DNA from: Streptomyces sp. B21-105
Lineage (GTDB): Bacteria > Actinomycetota > Actinomycetes > Streptomycetales > Streptomycetaceae
Length of the DNA stretch: 64,000 nucleotides
Assembly (NCBI RefSeq): GCF_036898465.1
Contig: NZ_JARUMJ010000001.1
Location: 8,618,001 to 8,682,000 of the forward strand
Reading direction: 5' to 3'
Position numbers and translations under genes: made by a program. Positions within the stretch are counted from its first letter, which is position 1. Each line of letters begins with the position of its first letter. Below the pieces are notes generated by a model that worked only from the letters and a program-made list of their open reading frames with translations, had not been told where the DNA came from and did not search any database. Shown one piece after another: positions 8,596 through 17,632 of the stretch.

Positions 8596-10068
8596 TCAGA
8601 AGTCGGTGGAGAGGCCTTCGTGGACGGCCGTTCGCTCGTCCGGGCGCACGTCGGGCAGGTAGCCGGTCTCGACGGTCTGTGCGGCGTCCAGCGGGGCGGG
8701 CCGGTAGTACTCACTGCCCTGCCGCCAGTACCAGAGCATCGGCACGAGTCCCACGGCGAGCCCGCCGATGCCGATGGCGATCGCGGTCGGGGCCAGTTCG
8801 CCGAGCGACTCCACGAACACCCAGAACATGAACAGGGAACCGAACAGCGGCCACAGCCCGCCGAGGACGAAGTCCGACGCCGACTCGAGCAGCGTCCTGC
8901 GGTACGCGACGACGGCCGCCAGACCCGCGAGGCCGTAGTAGACGGCGATCTGCAGGCCGATCGCCGAGATCGCGTCGGCGACGATGTCGCCCACCGAGCC
9001 CAGCGCGTTGGAGGCGACGAACAGCACCAGCGCCACGCCGCCCACCACCACGATCGCCACCCAGGGCGTGTTCCAGGTGCGGTGCACCCGGCCCAGCGCG
9101 GACGGCATCGTACGGTCACGGCCCATCGCGAACAGCGAGCGCGTCACCTGGATCAGGGTCGTCTCCAGGGTGGCGACCGTGGACAGCATCACGGCCACGA
9201 TCAGCAGCTTGCCGCCCCAGCCGGGCCACACCTCTTCCCCCAGCGCGGCCAGCACGTTCGCGCCGTTGTCGTCGATCTGCTGCGAGGTGAGGACGACGTT
9301 CACGGCGACGGTGAAGACCTCGAAGAGGAGGAAGACGATCGCCACGCCGATCAGCCCTGCCAGACCGGTCGTGCGCCGGCTGTTGCGGGTCTCCTCACTG
9401 AGGTTGCTGGTGACGTCCCAGCCCCAGTAGTAGAACGCGGCGACCAGCGCGCCCGCGGCGAAGCCGGAGACCCCGTCGAAGTGGCCGAAGCCGAACCAGG
9501 ACCAGTCGAACGGCAGGGAGTTGTTTGTGTGGAACAGGCAGAGCACCGCGAACAGAGCCAGGATCGTCAGCTCGACCCCCGACATGATCAGCTGTGCGCG
9601 CACGGTGAGCCGGGCCCCGCCCAGCACCACCGCCAGCATCACCAGGAACCAGGCGGCACCCACCACGGTCGACAGCGCGGTGTTCGCGGCGAGGTCCTCG
9701 TCGAACAGGGCGAGCGTCATCGACCCGGCCGGCAGCGACCCCGCCACCATGAAGATGGTCGCCGAGATCACCAGCGCCCAGCCGCTGATGAAGCCGAGGA
9801 AGGGGTGGAGCGTGCGCCCCACCCAGGAGTAACTGGCGCCCGCGTTGACGTCGATCCGGCTGAGCCGGCTGAACGCCAGCGCGATGCCCAGCATGGGTAT
9901 CGCGCAGTACAGCAGGGCGGCCGGGCCGGCCAGGCCCACGGCGCCCGCCAGGACCGCCGTGGTGGCGGCGATGGAGTACGCGGGGGCACTGCCCGCGACC
10001 GCCATCACCACTGTGTCGAAGGTGCTCAGCACATTCGCCTGAAGCCCTCTTCCGGTGCTGTTGCTCAT
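8596..10068 (-). CDS. APC-family amino acid permease
   Basis: A 490-residue polytopic membrane protein with about 12 hydrophobic segments. The start ATG at 10068 (MSNSTGRGLQANVLSTFDTV) is followed at once by the APC opening AVAGSAPAYSIAATTAVLAG, the unwound first helix that binds the amino acid backbone in this superfamily. Later family-typical stretches include GASYSWVGRTLHPFLGFISG and the charged loop RDRTMPSALGRVHRTWNTPW. The substrate is unknown; the closest well-known groups carry amino acids, polyamines or GABA. The upstream frame extension is rejected because it has no membrane character and runs through the promoter region. Confidence 0.9.
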   Translation of the reverse strand: MSNSTGRGLQANVLSTFDTVVMAVAGSAPAYSIAATTAVLAGAVGLAGPAALLYCAIPMLGIALAFSRLSRIDVNAGASYSWVGRTLHPFLGFISGWALVISATIFMVAGSLPAGSMTLALFDEDLAANTALSTVVGAAWFLVMLAVVLGGARLTVRAQLIMSGVELTILALFAVLCLFHTNNSLPFDWSWFGFGHFDGVSGFAAGALVAAFYYWGWDVTSNLSEETRNSRRTTGLAGLIGVAIVFLLFEVFTVAVNVVLTSQQIDDNGANVLAALGEEVWPGWGGKLLIVAVMLSTVATLETTLIQVTRSLFAMGRDRTMPSALGRVHRTWNTPWVAIVVVGGVALVLFVASNALGSVGDIVADAISAIGLQIAVYYGLAGLAAVVAYRRTLLESASDFVLGGLWPLFGSLFMFWVFVESLGELAPTAIAIGIGGLAVGLVPMLWYWRQGSEYYRPAPLDAAQTVETGYLPDVRPDERTAVHEGLSTDF

Positions 10069-10261
10069 GGTCGGCGCTGCTTTCGTCGTGCACGCCGGAG
10101 GGGGAAGGGTCCGGCGGTGAATGGGGGTGAGGGTGGGGCGTGGAGCTGCGTGGAGCGCCGCCGCGCGAAGAGGGATGGCCTCGGGAACGTCGGCGGAGGG
10201 GCGCGCAAGGACACTGACTTCAGCACTGCGTCGGCGGACGGTTACACCGAGTGTGCGAGTG

Positions 10262-10289
10262 ACTATAGCCGCAACTATTGAGGTTTCAA
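10262..10289 (-). promoter_or_regulatory. Candidate vegetative promoter for the APC permease
   Basis: Read on the minus strand, TTGAAA (10289-10284) and TATAGT (10267-10262) are separated by 16 bp, close to the consensus used by the principal sigma factor. It would give a leader of roughly 185 nt before the permease ATG. It shares bases with the divergent SigB-like element at 10283-10306. Apart from these two elements the 341-bp gap 10069-10409 holds nothing I recognise. Confidence 0.45.
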
Positions 10290-10306
10290 GATTGACGGCT
10301 GGGTAA
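10283..10306 (+). promoter_or_regulatory. Candidate SigB-type stress promoter for the DUF5709 gene
   Basis: GTTT at 10283 and GGGTAA at 10301 are spaced by 14 bp, matching the Streptomyces SigB-group pattern (GNNTN14-16GGGTAY) except for the last base. It lies about 100 bp before the DUF5709 ATG and overlaps the -35 of the opposing permease promoter. If real, stress sigma binding would compete with permease transcription. Confidence 0.4.
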
Positions 10307-10409
10307 TGTTCGGGGCCGCTCGTGCAGGTGGCATGTGTCGCGATTGGACCGGGCCGCACGGGAAACGCGGACGGGGAGAACAGCAGTCCGCCCAGTGAGG
10401 AGGCACCCC

Positions 10410-10871
10410 ATGGGTACGGAGTCCGAGGCGAGGGGCGACGACGTCTACCAGCCCACCGGATCCGACGAGGAGCAGGAGGACGGGGCCCCGCTCGACCTTC
10501 AGGACGCCGTCGACGAACGCACCTACGACGACGCGCTGGACGAGGGTTACTCCCCGCCGGAGAAACCGCTGGGCGTCACCAGGTACGGCACCACCGCGGC
10601 CGAGCAGCACGACGGCGAGAGCCTCGACCAGCGTCTCGCCCAGGAGGTCCCGGACGTGTCCGCGCCGGTCGGGGACGGCGTCGGCGACCTGCAGGGCGGC
10701 GAGGGCGAGCCGGTCGACGCCGAGGCCGGCGACCGGCGCGCGGGCCGGCTCGTGGCCCCCGACGAGGGCGCCCACCCGGACGCCGTCAAGGAGGCGATCG
10801 CCGAGGACGTGGGCATCGACGGCGGGGCGGCGGCCGCCGAGGAGGCCGCCGTCCACATCGTCGAGGAGTAG
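10410..10871 (+). CDS. DUF5709 family protein
   Basis: A very acidic 153-residue cytoplasmic protein with little predicted structure. The start at 10410 (MGTESEARGDDVYQPTGSDE) is preceded by GTGAGGAGG. The segments LDLQDAVDERTYDDALDEGY and SPPEKPLGVTRYGTTAAEQ are the conserved core of DUF5709, a family confined to actinobacteria and of unknown function. The low complexity and strong negative charge recall stress-induced hydrophilic proteins, which agrees with a SigB-like promoter upstream, but that role is inference. The longer frame starting at 10335 lacks a ribosome site. Confidence 0.85.
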   Translation: MGTESEARGDDVYQPTGSDEEQEDGAPLDLQDAVDERTYDDALDEGYSPPEKPLGVTRYGTTAAEQHDGESLDQRLAQEVPDVSAPVGDGVGDLQGGEGEPVDAEAGDRRAGRLVAPDEGAHPDAVKEAIAEDVGIDGGAAAAEEAAVHIVEE

Positions 10872-10906
10872 ACCGGCACGCGGGGGAGCGGGGGGGCGCG
10901 GTCCGG

Positions 10907-12310
10907 TCAGTCGTCCATCCGCTCCAACTGCCGCAGCCGGTTGGTGGCGTCGAGGGCGGCGACCTTGTACGACTCCGCCAGCGTCGGGTAGTTGAACACC
11001 GCGTCGACCAGGTAGTCGACGGTGCCGCCGCAGCCCATCACCGTCTGCCCGATGTGGATCAGCTCGGTGGCCCCGGAACCGAAGCAGTGCACGCCCAGCA
11101 GCGTGCGGTCCTCGGGGGAGACCAGCAGCTTGAGCACCCCGTGCGCGTCGCCGACGATCTGGCCGCGGGCCAGTTCGCGGTACCGGGCCACGCCCACCTC
11201 GAACGGCACGCGCTCCTCGGTGAGCTGGTCCTCCGTCCGCCCGACGAAGCTGATCTCCGGGATGGTGTAGATGCCGATCGGCTGCAGGTGGTGCATCCGC
11301 CCGACGGGCTCGCCGCAGGCGTGGTACGCGGCCGCCCGGCCCTGCTCCATCGCCGTGGCCGCGAGGGCCGGGAAACCGATCACGTCACCGACGGCGTAGA
11401 TGTGCCCGACCGGCGTGCGATAGTACTCGTCGACCTCGATCCGCCCGCGCCGGTCCGCCGTCAACCCGGCCTTGTCCAGGTCGAGTTCGTCGGTGAGCCC
11501 CTGCCGGCCCGCCGAGTACATCACCGCGTCCGCCGGTATCTTCTTGCCGCTCTCGAGGATGGTCAGCGCGCCCCGCTGGTGCCGTTCCACGGCGGCCACC
11601 GTCTCCCCGAACCGGAAGGCCACCGCCAGGTCCCGCAGGTGGTACTTGAGCGACTCGACGACCTCGACGTCGCACATGTCGAGCATCCCGGACCGCTTCT
11701 CCACCACCGTCACCTTGCTGCCGAGCGCGGCGAAAACGCTTGCGTACTCCATTCCGATCACTCCGGCGCCGACGATGACCATCGACTGCGGCACCCGCTC
11801 GATCGTCAGGACGTTGTCGGAGTCGAGGATGGTCCGGCCGTCGAACTCGACGCTGTCCGGGCGGGCCGGCCGGGTGCCGGTGGCGATCACGATGTGCTCG
11901 GCGCTGATCAGCCGCTCCTGGCCGGTGACCTCCCGCAGGGCGATCGTGTGGTCGTCCGTGAAGCGGCCGGTGCCGGCGAAGAGGGCGATGTGGTTGCGGG
12001 ACAACTGGCTGCGGATGACGTCGATCTCACGCCCCACCACGTGCTGGGTGCGGGCGGTCAGGTCGGCGACGGTGATGTTCTCCTTCAGCCGATAGCTCTG
12101 ACCGTACAGATCGCGCTGGGTGAGGCCGGTGAGATAGAGCACCGCCTCGCGCAGGGTCTTGGAGGGAATGGTGCCGGTGTGGAGGGAGACCCCGCCGACC
12201 ATGTCGGGGCGGTCTACGACGGCGACCCGGCGGCCCAGTTTGGCCGCGGCGATGGCGGCCTTCTGTCCGCCGGGACCTGATCCGAGGACGAGCATGTCGA
12301 AGTCGGGCAC
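10907..12310 (-). CDS. sthA: Soluble pyridine nucleotide transhydrogenase (Si-specific NAD(P)+ transhydrogenase)
   Basis: A 467-residue flavoprotein that moves hydride between NADPH and NAD+, helping to balance the two pools in the cytoplasm. It starts at GTG 12310 ([19 protein letters not shown]) with the FAD-binding GxGxxG at the extreme N-terminus. A second Rossmann motif ([16 protein letters not shown]) binds the nicotinamide nucleotide, and the C-terminal dimerisation domain carries the [15 protein letters not shown] segment. The region that holds the redox-active Cys pair in related lipoamide dehydrogenases reads [14 protein letters not shown], with no Cys pair, as expected for SthA rather than a disulfide reductase. 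The longer upstream frame is Arg/Pro-rich and is discarded. It converges on the DUF5709 gene with 35 bp between stops. Confidence 0.9.
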   Translation of the reverse strand: MPDFDMLVLGSGPGGQKAAIAAAKLGRRVAVVDRPDMVGGVSLHTGTIPSKTLREAVLYLTGLTQRDLYGQSYRLKENITVADLTARTQHVVGREIDVIRSQLSRNHIALFAGTGRFTDDHTIALREVTGQERLISAEHIVIATGTRPARPDSVEFDGRTILDSDNVLTIERVPQSMVIVGAGVIGMEYASVFAALGSKVTVVEKRSGMLDMCDVEVVESLKYHLRDLAVAFRFGETVAAVERHQRGALTILESGKKIPADAVMYSAGRQGLTDELDLDKAGLTADRRGRIEVDEYYRTPVGHIYAVGDVIGFPALAATAMEQGRAAAYHACGEPVGRMHHLQPIGIYTIPEISFVGRTEDQLTEERVPFEVGVARYRELARGQIVGDAHGVLKLLVSPEDRTLLGVHCFGSGATELIHIGQTVMGCGGTVDYLVDAVFNYPTLAESYKVAALDATNRLRQLERMDD

Positions 12311-12408
12311 CCTCCGCAGTGTGGCAGGGCGGGGGCGCCCGGGGAAAGGCCGGCGGAGGTTGCGCGGCCCGGGTTCTGTGACAGGTTCGGCCCGGGTTCC
12401 AGGAGACC

Positions 12409-12615
12409 CTAGGGGAGCACCTTCTCGATCGCGCCGGGACCCTCCTCGTCGAGCTTGCGCCGGGCCCACGCGAGATTGCGCGGGGTGAGGTCGCGGCCGG
12501 TGGCGAGGACCATGTCCTCCGGCGAGACCTCCGTACCGGTACGGGTGTGGAGCAGGCTGTCCGGGGTGGTGCGGTCCGGCGAGGGCCGGGCGGCGCCGGG
12601 CTGTGACGTCGGCAT
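12409..12615 (-). CDS. Small conserved Streptomyces protein, 68 aa
   Basis: Starts at ATG 12615 ([20 protein letters not shown]) with GAGGAG at good spacing. The C-terminal half ([19 protein letters not shown], then a short acidic helix ending EKVLP) looks folded and helical, while the first 30 residues are Pro/Ser-rich. No known domain. It lies upstream of and in the same direction as sthA, 98 bp away, so they may be co-transcribed. The longer frame reaching 12807 overlaps the divergent MMPL gene and is rejected. Confidence 0.7.
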   Translation of the reverse strand: MPTSQPGAARPSPDRTTPDSLLHTRTGTEVSPEDMVLATGRDLTPRNLAWARRKLDEEGPGAIEKVLP

Positions 12616-12793
12616 GATGTCTGCTCCTCGCGTCCGAAGGAATGTACTAACACCATTCATCCTGCGGCCGCGCCCCGCAATCCCGATCACCCCGGTCCGA
12701 GATGCCGCGATGATCCGGCGGAGGTCTAATGGGCGGTGTCGGGGCGACCCAACCACTGTGCGGTGACGCCGCACGGCATGGAAGGCCCAGCTC

Positions 12794-15040
12794 ATGGAAC
12801 CCACCACTGCCGGGAAACCCCGACGGGGGGCACTGCGCAGGCTCGGCGCCTGGTGCGCCCGTCACTTCCTCGTCGTGATCATCGCCTGGCTGGTGGCCCT
12901 GGTCGCCCTCCAGGTGATCGACCGAGCCGTCGGCGGCACCTTCGAGGACGACTTCGCACTCTCGGACACGCAGTCGCAGAAGGGCCTCGACGTCCTCGAG
13001 GCGCACGACCCGCAGGCCGGCGGCTACAGCGCGCAGATCGTCCTGCACGACGACCGGCAGGCCCTGAGCGCGCTCAGCTCGCAGATGTCCACCACGGTCG
13101 GCGACCTGCAGAAACTGCCCCACGTCCTGTCGGTGCAGAACCCCCTCACACAGACCCCCACCAAGGTCGGCCCGGTGTCGAGCGACGGCAAGACCGGGTA
13201 CCTCACCATCCGCTTCGACCAGCAGCCCAACACCCTCGGCGACGCCTACCTGAACGGCGTGGACCAGGCCGTCCAGCCGCTGCGGGCGGCCGGCGCCGAC
13301 GTCGAGTACGGCGGCTCGCTCGGCGAACTGGCCCGCCCCAAGGCCAACGACTTCATCAGCGAGGGGATCGGCTTCGCGGTAGCGATCGTGGTCCTGCTCG
13401 TCGGCTTCGGCAGCGTCCTCGCGGCCGGACTACCGCTGATCACCGCGCTGATCGGGGTGGTCGGAGGACTCGCCGTCCTCGGACTGCTGGCCGCCGCGTT
13501 CACCTTCGCGACCGTCTCCCCCACCCTCGCCACCATGATCGGCCTGGGCGTCGGCATCGACTACGCGCTGTTCCTGATCACCCGGCACCGGCAGAACCTG
13601 ATCGACGGAGCCGATCCCGCCGAGGCCGCCGGACACGCCACCGCCACCAGCGGCCGCGCCGTCCTCGTCTCCGGCACCACCGTGATCATCGCGCTGGCCG
13701 GGCTGTACGCGTCCGGGGTGTCCTTCATCGGCAAACTCGGCGTCGCCGCCGCCGTCACCGTCGTCTCCGCCGTGATCGCGGCCCTCACGCTCGTGCCCGC
13801 CATGCTCGGGCTCATCGGCCGCCACATCGACCGCTGGCACGTGCGCCGACCCGTCGCCGAGACCGACGCCGAACCCGGCGCCACCCCGCACGGCACCTGG
13901 CACCGCTACGCCAAACGCGTCGAACGCCGGCCCTGGCGGTACCTCGGCGCAGGGGTCGCCGTCATCGCGATCCTCGCCGTCCCCGTCTTCTCCATCCAGC
14001 TCGGTCACATCGGCGACGGCGCCGACCCGACCTCCTTCACCGACCGGCGCGCCTACGACCTGATGACCGACGCCTTCGGGCCCGGCTCCAACGGCCCCCT
14101 CACGATCGTCGTCGACCAGACGTCCGTCCCCTCGGACAAGCGTTCCGACCTGCAGTCCCAGGCGCAGAAGACGCTGAACGCCGTGCCGGACGCGGCCACC
14201 GTCACCCCGCTGACGCCCACCCAGGACGGCGACGTCCTGATCGCCACCGTCTACTCCACCCAGGCCCCGCAGGACGCCGTCACCACCGACCTGACCAACC
14301 GGCTCAAGGACACGACCCTGCCGGGCGCGGTCTCCGGCTACGACGCCAAGGGCTATGTCACCGGCACCACGGCTGCCCAGGTCGACTTCCGCGACATCGT
14401 CGCCAGCCGGCTCCCGCTGATCATCTGCGTGGTCGTCGGCCTCGCCTTCCTGATCATCCTCGCCGTGTTCCGCGGCCTGCTCGTCGCCGTCAAGGCCGCC
14501 GTCCTCAACGTCCTGTCCATCACCGCCTCCTACGGCGTCGTCGTCGCCGTCTTCCAGTGGGGCTGGGGCGGTCCCGCGCTTGGCGTCAACGGGGACGTGC
14601 CCATCGAGAGCTATGTGCCGATGATGATGTTCGCGATCATCTTCGGCCTCAGCATGGACTACGAGATCTTCCTGCTGTCCCGTGTGCACGAGGCGTGGCT
14701 GCGCACCGGCGACGCCAAGGACTCCGTCGCCCACGCCCTGGAGATCACCGCGCGCGTCATCACCTGCGCCGCCCTGATCATGGTGAGCGTGTTCGCGGCG
14801 TTCATCATCAGCGACAACATCGTCGTCAAGATGCTGGGCCTGGGCCTCGCCGTCAGCGTGCTGATCGACGCCACCGTGGTGCGACTGCTCATGGTGCCCG
14901 CCGTGATGACCCTGCTCGGGTCGCACGCCTGGTGGACGCCGCGGTGGCTGGACCGGCTCCTGCCGCACATCGACGCCGAGGGCGACGCGGAGAACCTCAG
15001 CGGTCCGCCGTCGGCGTCGGCGCGAGGACCAGCATCGTGA
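12794..15040 (+). CDS. MMPL/RND-family transporter
   Basis: A 748-residue membrane exporter of the MmpL type, expected to move lipids, lipophilic drugs or other amphiphiles using the proton gradient. It shows the duplicated RND layout: TM1 near residues 24-46 ([18 protein letters not shown]), a soluble domain, a block of about five membrane segments, then a repeat of this order after about residue 375. [16 protein letters not shown] in the first half and [17 protein letters not shown] in the second are the paired TM4 motifs with the Asp-Tyr proton-relay dipeptides of the family. The end overlaps the 3' end of the convergent phosphatase gene by 44 bp. Confidence 0.93.
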   Translation: MEPTTAGKPRRGALRRLGAWCARHFLVVIIAWLVALVALQVIDRAVGGTFEDDFALSDTQSQKGLDVLEAHDPQAGGYSAQIVLHDDRQALSALSSQMSTTVGDLQKLPHVLSVQNPLTQTPTKVGPVSSDGKTGYLTIRFDQQPNTLGDAYLNGVDQAVQPLRAAGADVEYGGSLGELARPKANDFISEGIGFAVAIVVLLVGFGSVLAAGLPLITALIGVVGGLAVLGLLAAAFTFATVSPTLATMIGLGVGIDYALFLITRHRQNLIDGADPAEAAGHATATSGRAVLVSGTTVIIALAGLYASGVSFIGKLGVAAAVTVVSAVIAALTLVPAMLGLIGRHIDRWHVRRPVAETDAEPGATPHGTWHRYAKRVERRPWRYLGAGVAVIAILAVPVFSIQLGHIGDGADPTSFTDRRAYDLMTDAFGPGSNGPLTIVVDQTSVPSDKRSDLQSQAQKTLNAVPDAATVTPLTPTQDGDVLIATVYSTQAPQDAVTTDLTNRLKDTTLPGAVSGYDAKGYVTGTTAAQVDFRDIVASRLPLIICVVVGLAFLIILAVFRGLLVAVKAAVLNVLSITASYGVVVAVFQWGWGGPALGVNGDVPIESYVPMMMFAIIFGLSMDYEIFLLSRVHEAWLRTGDAKDSVAHALEITARVITCAALIMVSVFAAFIISDNIVVKMLGLGLAVSVLIDATVVRLLMVPAVMTLLGSHAWWTPRWLDRLLPHIDAEGDAENLSGPPSASARGPAS

Positions 15041-16088
15041 CGTCGTCGCGGACGTCGGGGCAGTGGCGCCGCACGTCCGTCCAGACCCGGCCGGCCGTGG
15101 TGGCCGGGTCGGCGCCGGCCGCCAGCGCGGGCAGCCGGTCCAGGAGCGGGTAGAACACACCCGCGGCGTTCCTGGCCTCCGAGACGCCGTCGGAGGCGAG
15201 GAACAGCCGGTCGCCGGGGCGCAGCGGCACGACGCGGGCGCTGACCGGAGCGCCCCCGGGCAGGCCCAGCCCCAGCGGCGTCCACGGCACTACGTCCACC
15301 TCGCTGACCGTGCCGTCGCGCAGCAGCATCGGCGGCGGATGCCCGCAGACGACGACGCGCACGGCGTCCGCGTCCGGGGTGAACTCCACCAGCACGGCCG
15401 TCGCGAACAGTTCGGCGTGCGCGACCCGCGCCGAGTCCACCACCAGCCTGCGGTCCAGACGGGCCGCCACCGACGCAAGGTCCGGCTGGTCGAGCACCGC
15501 CTCCCGGAACGCCCCGAGGAGCGAGGACACCGTCGCCACCGCCGCCAGCCCGTGCCCCTGCACGTCTCCCAGCACCGCCCGCACCCCGTGGACGCTCTCC
15601 CGGACGTCGAAGAAGTCCCCGCCCACCAGCGTTCCGCGCTGCGCCGCCCGGTACAGACCGGCGCACCGCACCGGCCCCACCCGCTCGGGCACCGGCGGCG
15701 CCACTGCCCGCTGAGCCGCCTCCGCGATGGTGCGCTCGGTGTCCAGCTGTACGTCCCGGCGGCGGCGCACGAACGCCACGAACACACTCAGCGCCGCGAC
15801 GAAGAACACCGTCAGCACGTCGGTCTGCCCCGGCCGGTCGAGCTGGAACGCGGGCATGCCGAGCATGACGAGCACGGCCGCGCCGAGTACCGCGGTCACC
15901 GCGGGACCGTACGACAACACAGCCAGCGGCGGGATCGCGCCCAGCAGGAAGCCGATGTCCAGCGGGCCGGGACTGACCAGCGTGGCCACGCAGATGCCCG
16001 CCACCAGCAGCAGCGGCAGCGCCCGCACCCAGTGAGGCGGCGGCGCGCCCCGCAACCAGCCCCGCCGGTCCCCGTCCTGTGCTCCCAC
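14997..16088 (-). CDS. Membrane-bound PP2C/SpoIIE-type Ser/Thr phosphatase
   Basis: A 363-residue protein with three or four membrane segments at the N-terminus (residues about 20-110), a short linker helix ([20 protein letters not shown]), and a SpoIIE-type PP2C domain to the end. Metal-binding motifs are present: [33 protein letters not shown] and [12 protein letters not shown]. Such enzymes usually dephosphorylate anti-sigma-factor antagonists (STAS proteins) and so release a sigma factor; the partner here is unknown. It lacks PAS, GAF and HATPase domains, unlike the two larger phosphatases in this window. It converges on and overlaps the MMPL gene. Confidence 0.9.
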   Translation of the reverse strand: MGAQDGDRRGWLRGAPPPHWVRALPLLLVAGICVATLVSPGPLDIGFLLGAIPPLAVLSYGPAVTAVLGAAVLVMLGMPAFQLDRPGQTDVLTVFFVAALSVFVAFVRRRRDVQLDTERTIAEAAQRAVAPPVPERVGPVRCAGLYRAAQRGTLVGGDFFDVRESVHGVRAVLGDVQGHGLAAVATVSSLLGAFREAVLDQPDLASVAARLDRRLVVDSARVAHAELFATAVLVEFTPDADAVRVVVCGHPPPMLLRDGTVSEVDVVPWTPLGLGLPGGAPVSARVVPLRPGDRLFLASDGVSEARNAAGVFYPLLDRLPALAAGADPATTAGRVWTDVRRHCPDVRDDVTMLVLAPTPTADR

Positions 16089-16208
16089 ACCCCCACGCTC
16101 CCCCTCGGCGCCGGCCGGCGCATGCCGGGAAAAGCAGTGGACGCCGTCGAACGCCGCCCCCTAGCGTGTGAGCGCACGCCCGGACGCCCACGGAAGGAGG
16201 CGAGCGCC

Positions 16209-16265
16209 ATGCAGTCGACACCCGACCCGCGCTCCCGCCCCGTGACCCCGGCGTGCCGCGTCTGA
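16209..16265 (+). CDS. Possible 18-aa upstream ORF/leader peptide
   Basis: A short frame (MQSTPDPRSRPVTPACRV) with a strong GGAAGGAGG ribosome site 8 nt before its ATG. It ends 52 bp before the GNAT acetyltransferase start. The Pro-rich, Cys-containing tail could make it a regulatory leader peptide, but no terminator-type hairpin is obvious after it. It may equally be a chance ORF. Confidence 0.3.
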   Translation: MQSTPDPRSRPVTPACRV

Positions 16266-16317
16266 CGACCGTCCGACGCCCCGGGAGCGCCCTGCCGTAC
16301 GCGACCCGGAGGAATCC

Positions 16318-17205
16318 ATGACCGATCTGGTCATCCGCGCTCTCGACGAGAGCGACGTCCATCTCTTCGACACCCTGCCCGACCCGCTGCGCGCCGCCGA
16401 GGCGTTCGCCCATGCCACCTACCGGCCGCACTGGAAGCGGGTCGCCCTGCGCGACGGCCTCGTCGTCGCCCGCGCCGCCTGGTGGGGCGGCCCCGACGAC
16501 ACGGAGCCGCTGACGGTCGAGTGGTTCGACTTCGCCGACGGCGAGGAGGAGGCGGGCGCGGAACTCCTGCGCACCGCGCCCTGGCGGGTAGGCCTGGATC
16601 TCGTCCTGCCCGGAGACTGGCGTGCGGATCCCGCCGTGCGGGCCGCCGCCGAGGCCCGGCACGCGGCGGCCCGCGCGGCCGGACACACCCCGCTGGTGGA
16701 ACGCTTCGTCTACCGCTGGACCCCGTCGTGCGGGCTGCCCGAACGCCCCGGACGGCTGCGCTTCGCGTCCGAGCCCGAGGACGCGGTCTTCTTCGACGCT
16801 CTGCGCCGCATCCACTCCGACACCCTCGACGCCCACGCGCTGAAGGCCATCGCCGAGGGCGGGCTCGACCGGGCCGCCCAGCAGGAGATCGACTTCTTCC
16901 GCTGGTGCCCGTCCCCACGCGAGTGGTGGCAGGTCGCCCGTACCGCGGACGGCGCACTGGCCGGCATCCACGTCCCGGCCCACAATCCGTCCGGTCCGTG
17001 CGTCGGCTTCATCGGCGTGCTGCCGGAACACCGCGGCCACGGCTACGCCTACGACCTGCTCGCCGAGTGCACGCACCATCTCGCCGAGCAGGGCGCGGAG
17101 TTCATCGCCGCGGCCACCGACCGGACCAACCATCCGATGGCGGCCCACTTCGCGAAGGCCGGCTACCCGGTCGTCCGCGAGCGCGTCAACTTCCAGCTCG
17201 ACTGA
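16318..17205 (+). CDS. GNAT-family N-acetyltransferase
   Basis: A 295-residue cytoplasmic acetyltransferase. The C-terminal half holds the GNAT core: strand 4 and the acetyl-CoA pyrophosphate loop in VGFIGVLPEHRGHGYAYDLL (a V-x-P-x-x-R-x-x-G-x-A form of the Q/RxxGxG/A motif), then NHPMAAHFAKAGYPVVRE near the end. The N-terminal half resembles a degenerate second GNAT fold. Acceptor substrate unknown. ATG 16318 has CGGAGGAATCC just upstream, which fixes the start. Confidence 0.85.
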   Translation: MTDLVIRALDESDVHLFDTLPDPLRAAEAFAHATYRPHWKRVALRDGLVVARAAWWGGPDDTEPLTVEWFDFADGEEEAGAELLRTAPWRVGLDLVLPGDWRADPAVRAAAEARHAAARAAGHTPLVERFVYRWTPSCGLPERPGRLRFASEPEDAVFFDALRRIHSDTLDAHALKAIAEGGLDRAAQQEIDFFRWCPSPREWWQVARTADGALAGIHVPAHNPSGPCVGFIGVLPEHRGHGYAYDLLAECTHHLAEQGAEFIAAATDRTNHPMAAHFAKAGYPVVRERVNFQLD

Positions 17206-17312
17206 CGGGCGCGGGGCGCGGGGCGCCGCCGCCGGGCGCCGCTGACGGTCGTGGCGCCCCGGTCGCGCCGCCTGGGGAGAGCCGTCGCTGAGCGTCAGGG
17301 CGCTCCGCGAGG

Positions 17313-17531
17313 TCAGGCGGCCCGGGTCTGTGACCCGGGGAGGTCCTCGGTCGCGCGGGCGCCCGGCGGCGGGGCGTCGGACGCCCCGCCGCGGATCAGG
17401 CGCAGCCGCCGTCGGGGCGAGGCGTGACGCCGGTGGGCGGGAGCCGGGGCGAGCAGGCGTGTCTCGACGCGGTCCATCACCGCCAGCAGGACGGACAGCA
17501 GCGGCAGAAGCAGTACGGCGACCCAGAGCAC
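17313..17531 (-). CDS. Small single-span membrane protein, 72 aa
   Basis: The GTG start at 17531 is preceded by GAGGAGAG at good spacing. The first 22 residues form one hydrophobic helix (VLWVAVLLLPLLSVLLAVMD), followed by RVETRLL and an Arg/Pro-rich cytoplasmic-type tail. No known family. It lies about 100 bp downstream of the PLP decarboxylase gene in the same direction, separated by an 8-bp tandem repeat, so it may be the second gene of that operon. The open frame continues far upstream, but that part is a shadow of the decarboxylase. Confidence 0.55.
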   Translation of the reverse strand: MLWVAVLLLPLLSVLLAVMDRVETRLLAPAPAHRRHASPRRRLRLIRGGASDAPPPGARATEDLPGSQTRAA

Positions 17532-17589
17532 GGTTCTCTCCTCGGCAGACGACTCCTGCCGAGTGCTCCGATTCGGGCCGCTGATGCGT

Positions 17590-17628
17590 GCCGGACTGCC
17601 GGACTGCCGGACTGCCGGACTGCCGGAC
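17590..17628. repeat. 8-bp tandem repeat, GCCGGACT x 4.9
   Basis: Almost five perfect copies of GCCGGACT between the decarboxylase stop and the small membrane protein gene. Such a short perfect array is likely to vary in copy number by slippage. It could alter spacing or RNA structure between the two genes. Confidence 0.85.
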
Positions 17629-17632
17629 GCCG

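Noticed and set aside
12616..12793. Operator-like GAATG...CATTC near 12640-12660 before the MMPL gene
   Set aside because: Only 5-bp arms; too weak to call.
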